A program made the translations under genes and the position numbers. The notes below the pieces were generated by a model. That model was not told the DNA's origin, searched no databases, and was given only the letters and a program-made list of their open reading frames with translations. A stretch of 64,000 bases of DNA from an uncultured Vampirovibrio sp. (GTDB taxonomy: Bacteria; Cyanobacteriota; Vampirovibrionia; Gastranaerophilales; Gastranaerophilaceae): NCBI GenBank assembly GCA_910584405.1, contig CAJUAL010000009.1, forward strand, positions 1 to 64,000. The letters run 5' to 3'. This document shows, one piece after another, positions 61,849 to 64,000 of this stretch. Numbering within the stretch: position 1 is the first letter of the stretch; the number at the start of each line of letters is the position of its first letter.

Positions 61849-63166
61849 ATTCTCTGAAAATATCCCCTCTTTGTTCATATCCCGTAAACATATCAAAACT
61901 TGCACAAGCAGGTGACAATAATACAACATCAGGGTTTAAGCTTGCCCCTCTATCAATTGCATCTTGCATTGTTTTTTCTCTTATAATATTATCAAACCCG
62001 TTTTTTCTAAGCTCAGCTTCAAATCTTTCGGTCGCTTCACCGATTAAGATAACCGTTTTTATATGATTTTTTACAGATTCACAGAACTCTGTTAAATCCG
62101 TATTTTTATCACGACCACCCGCAATCAAAGCTACATCAGTGTTATTAAACGAATTAATTGCAACAATTGAAGCCTCAGGATTTGTCGCTTTTGAATCATT
62201 ATAATAAGTAATTCCGTCTTTTTCCAAGATTTTTTCTAACCTGTGCGGCGGAGCTTTAAATTCAATTATTGCTTGCTTTATAGTTTCATTATCAAGTCCT
62301 GCAAGTTTAGCACAAATTATACCGCACATAATATTTTGGTAATTGTGTTCTCCGATAATCGGACAATCTTTCAGCGCAACAATCGGCTCTACAACCCCGT
62401 TTTGCTTAAAAACAATCTCATTATTTTCAACATAACAGCAATTATCTCCGATATTATCAGCAAACATAAAGACTGTTCCGGCAACTTTCTTAGAAAAATC
62501 TAAAAGTTTTTCGTCCTTAGCGTTCAAAACACTATAAGGAGCGGTTTGCGCACCTGTAAATATTTTAGCCTTTGCATTAAAATAATTTTCCAAACCCTGA
62601 TGCCAATCAATATGATCAGGAGTAAAATTTGTCCAAACGGACACAAAAGCCTTTAGTGTCGGACTCATTTCAAGTTGAAACGAACTTGCTTCACAAACAA
62701 AATAATCTAACCCGTCATCAACCATATCACAAGGAGGCTGACCGATATTTCCGCAAGCCCTAACTTTTAGTTTTTTACTCAAAATATGCTCGGTTAAAGC
62801 TGTTGTTGTAGTTTTTCCGTTAGTACCCGTAATAATTATAAACGGAGTTTTTGAATTTTTATATGCAAGCTCAAGTTCAGAAATTACAGGAATATTTAAA
62901 GCATTTAATTTTTGCATAATCTCGCTGTGCGGAGGAATCCCCGGACTTGTCACGGCAAACTCAGAACCCTTAATAAATTCCTCACTGTGCCCGCCAAATT
63001 CAACATGAATCCCTAAAGCTTCAAGCTCTGCAACATTATCTTTATTTACCTCAGTTTTACCCTCTGTTAAAAAAACATCTGCGCCGCGTTTTTTAGCTAA
63101 CTTCGCAGCCGCAATCCCGCTTTTTGATAAGCCTAAAACTAAAACTTTCTGATTTTTTAAATCCAT
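61829..63166 (-). CDS. murD: UDP-N-acetylmuramoylalanine--D-glutamate ligase MurD
   Basis: Adds D-Glu to UDP-MurNAc-L-Ala. The 445-residue protein has VLGLSKSGIAAAKLAKKRGA at the N-terminus (UMP part), P-loop GTNGKTTTTAL, the WTNFTPDHIDWH metal/lysine-region and the C-terminal YNDSKATNPEAS and AGGRDKNTDL. The stop overlaps ftsW. The start shares a base with the mraY stop, and AGAGG precedes it. Confidence 0.96.
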   Translation of the reverse strand: MDLKNQKVLVLGLSKSGIAAAKLAKKRGADVFLTEGKTEVNKDNVAELEALGIHVEFGGHSEEFIKGSEFAVTSPGIPPHSEIMQKLNALNIPVISELELAYKNSKTPFIIITGTNGKTTTTALTEHILSKKLKVRACGNIGQPPCDMVDDGLDYFVCEASSFQLEMSPTLKAFVSVWTNFTPDHIDWHQGLENYFNAKAKIFTGAQTAPYSVLNAKDEKLLDFSKKVAGTVFMFADNIGDNCCYVENNEIVFKQNGVVEPIVALKDCPIIGEHNYQNIMCGIICAKLAGLDNETIKQAIIEFKAPPHRLEKILEKDGITYYNDSKATNPEASIVAINSFNNTDVALIAGGRDKNTDLTEFCESVKNHIKTVILIGEATERFEAELRKNGFDNIIREKTMQDAIDRGASLNPDVVLLSPACASFDMFTGYEQRGDIFREYVLSRV

Positions 63167-64000
63167 TACAAAATACCTCTGCTGAACAATTCAAATAAAA
63201 CTACAGCAACAATTGATAAAACAAGTGAAACTGATGAAAATACAGTAACAACTTTCTTCTCATTCCACCCTAAAAGTTCAAAATGGTGATGAATAGGCGC
63301 CATTTTAAAAACTCTTTTACCTGTTGTTTTAAAACTTGTAACCTGAATAATTACCGATAAAGTTTCAACTACAAAAACACCGCCGAGAAAGATTAAAAGA
63401 AATTCAAATTTACCTAAAACAGCCAAAGTTCCGAGTAAACCGCCAATCGCAAGAGAACCCGTATCTCCCATAAACACTTCGGCTTTCGGTTTGTTAAACT
63501 TTAAAAATCCTAATAAAGAACCCGCAACCGCAGCTGCGATAATTGCCAATTCAGTTTCACCCATAGATAAAGAAATTATCGCACAGGCAATAAAAGCCGG
63601 AACTCCGCATCCTGCTGCCAAACCGTCTAATCCGTCGGTTAAATTGTAAGCGTTTGACGCACCCGTTATCACAAACACGGCAAAAAACGGATATAACCAT
63701 TTTAAATCAATAGCCCAATTTCCGATAGAAAACAAAGTTGCACTGGGATTAGTTATTATTAAAAACAATGTCGGTAAAAGCGCAATCGCAATTTGTCTGA
63801 AAAGCTTTCCGCGCGGGGTTAAACCGTCATTACCTTTACCTTTTATTTTAATATAATCATCCTGAAACCCTGCAAAAGTATAAAATACAAGCGTCATTAT
63901 CGTAATCAGAGCAGTTGTACTCATTTTTTGAGCAAGAGATAACGCGGTAACAGATGCCATAATAATAGCCGCGATAATAAAAACACCGCCTGTTGTAGGG
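63166..64000 (-). CDS. mraY: Phospho-N-acetylmuramoyl-pentapeptide-transferase MraY (partial)
   Basis: Transfers phospho-MurNAc-pentapeptide to undecaprenyl phosphate, giving lipid I. The frame runs off the right edge; 278 residues are present. They begin PTTGGVFIIAAIIM, matching the GTPTMGG motif near the MraY N-terminus, so about 50 residues are missing. Catalytic Asp motifs are visible: FAGFQDDYIKI, NAYNLTDGLDGLAAG and FMGDTGSLAIGG, plus MAPIHHHFE. It overlaps the murD start by one base. Confidence 0.95.
   Translation of the reverse strand, partial: PTTGGVFIIAAIIMASVTALSLAQKMSTTALITIMTLVFYTFAGFQDDYIKIKGKGNDGLTPRGKLFRQIAIALLPTLFLIITNPSATLFSIGNWAIDLKWLYPFFAVFVITGASNAYNLTDGLDGLAAGCGVPAFIACAIISLSMGETELAIIAAAVAGSLLGFLKFNKPKAEVFMGDTGSLAIGGLLGTLAVLGKFEFLLIFLGGVFVVETLSVIIQVTSFKTTGKRVFKMAPIHHHFELLGWNEKKVVTVFSSVSLVLSIVAVVLFELFSRGIL

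Noticed and set aside
1..64000. CRISPR arrays, insertion sequences, prophage, tRNA or rRNA genes, defence islands
   Set aside because: No regularly spaced repeats, transposase or integrase motifs, phage structural genes, tRNA-like cloverleafs or rRNA segments were recognised by reading both strands.

Overview
The window is a chromosomal segment of an AT-rich, non-photosynthetic bacterium with an outer membrane. The gene set fits the cyanobacterial sister clade Vampirovibrionia/Melainabacteria (order Gastranaerophilales). This placement is inferred from protein style, not from a search: several pilin-like proteins carry an FTLAE-type N-terminus, PilT, a prepilin peptidase and a CpaE-like ATPase are present, a GH57 enzyme and a group-3 sigma factor occur, and many large proteins look lineage-specific. 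No plasmid, phage, insertion sequence, CRISPR array, tRNA or rRNA was recognised.

Layout. 1-9.7 kb: waaA, folK, a BaiN/HI0933 flavoprotein, an XRE regulator divergent from a pilin-like gene, thrS, proS, a TPR protein and an exported protein. 9.7-14.5 kb: a co-oriented run of mtnP, a small membrane protein, two tandem YggT-family genes, trkA and trkH. 14.5-24.6 kb: gatD, tatD, tlyA, polA, a membrane protein with an HExxH motif, and clpX-clpP-tig. 24.8-36.1 kb: rpsP, a GH57 enzyme, two unknown proteins, dnaA-ruvA, prepilin peptidase, a sigma factor, gatC and pyrG. 36.1-42.9 kb: a membrane protein gene broken at a run of eight G, a UbiA-family prenyltransferase, an MFS symporter, a pilin-like gene and recF. 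43-49.7 kb: pilT, uvrB, membrane proteins and a CpaE-like ATPase. 49.7-56.6 kb: a structured RNA resembling 6S RNA, a 705-residue unknown protein, a 57-residue protein, a Cys-rich pilin-like protein, smpB, oppF and purA. 56.7-64 kb: an M16 peptidase and the cell-wall/division cluster mraY-murD-ftsW-murG.

How the genes work together. Most are housekeeping genes for translation, replication and repair, proteolysis, K+ uptake and peptidoglycan. A surface and motility theme runs through the window: three pilin-like proteins, their processing peptidase, the PilT motor, a CpaE-like ATPase and a sigma factor of the group that controls pili in cyanobacteria.

The least ordinary signals lie outside the standard genes. 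(1) About ten genes have a -10 box only 6-8 nt before the start codon, which predicts leaderless mRNAs. (2) Five genes share an unusual promoter, [A/C]GCAAA-N14-TGn-TTTAT-like; four encode unknown or lineage-specific proteins and one an M16 peptidase. (3) A run of eight G splits a surface-glycan-type membrane gene, and a second run of eight G sits just upstream of a pilin gene. In both cases nine G would join the reading frames, which suggests phase variation or a sequencing error. (4) A 181-nt RNA gene has its own promoter, a U-run end and a rod-like fold like 6S RNA. (5) A 21-bp-spaced direct repeat lies between the XRE regulator and a pilin gene.
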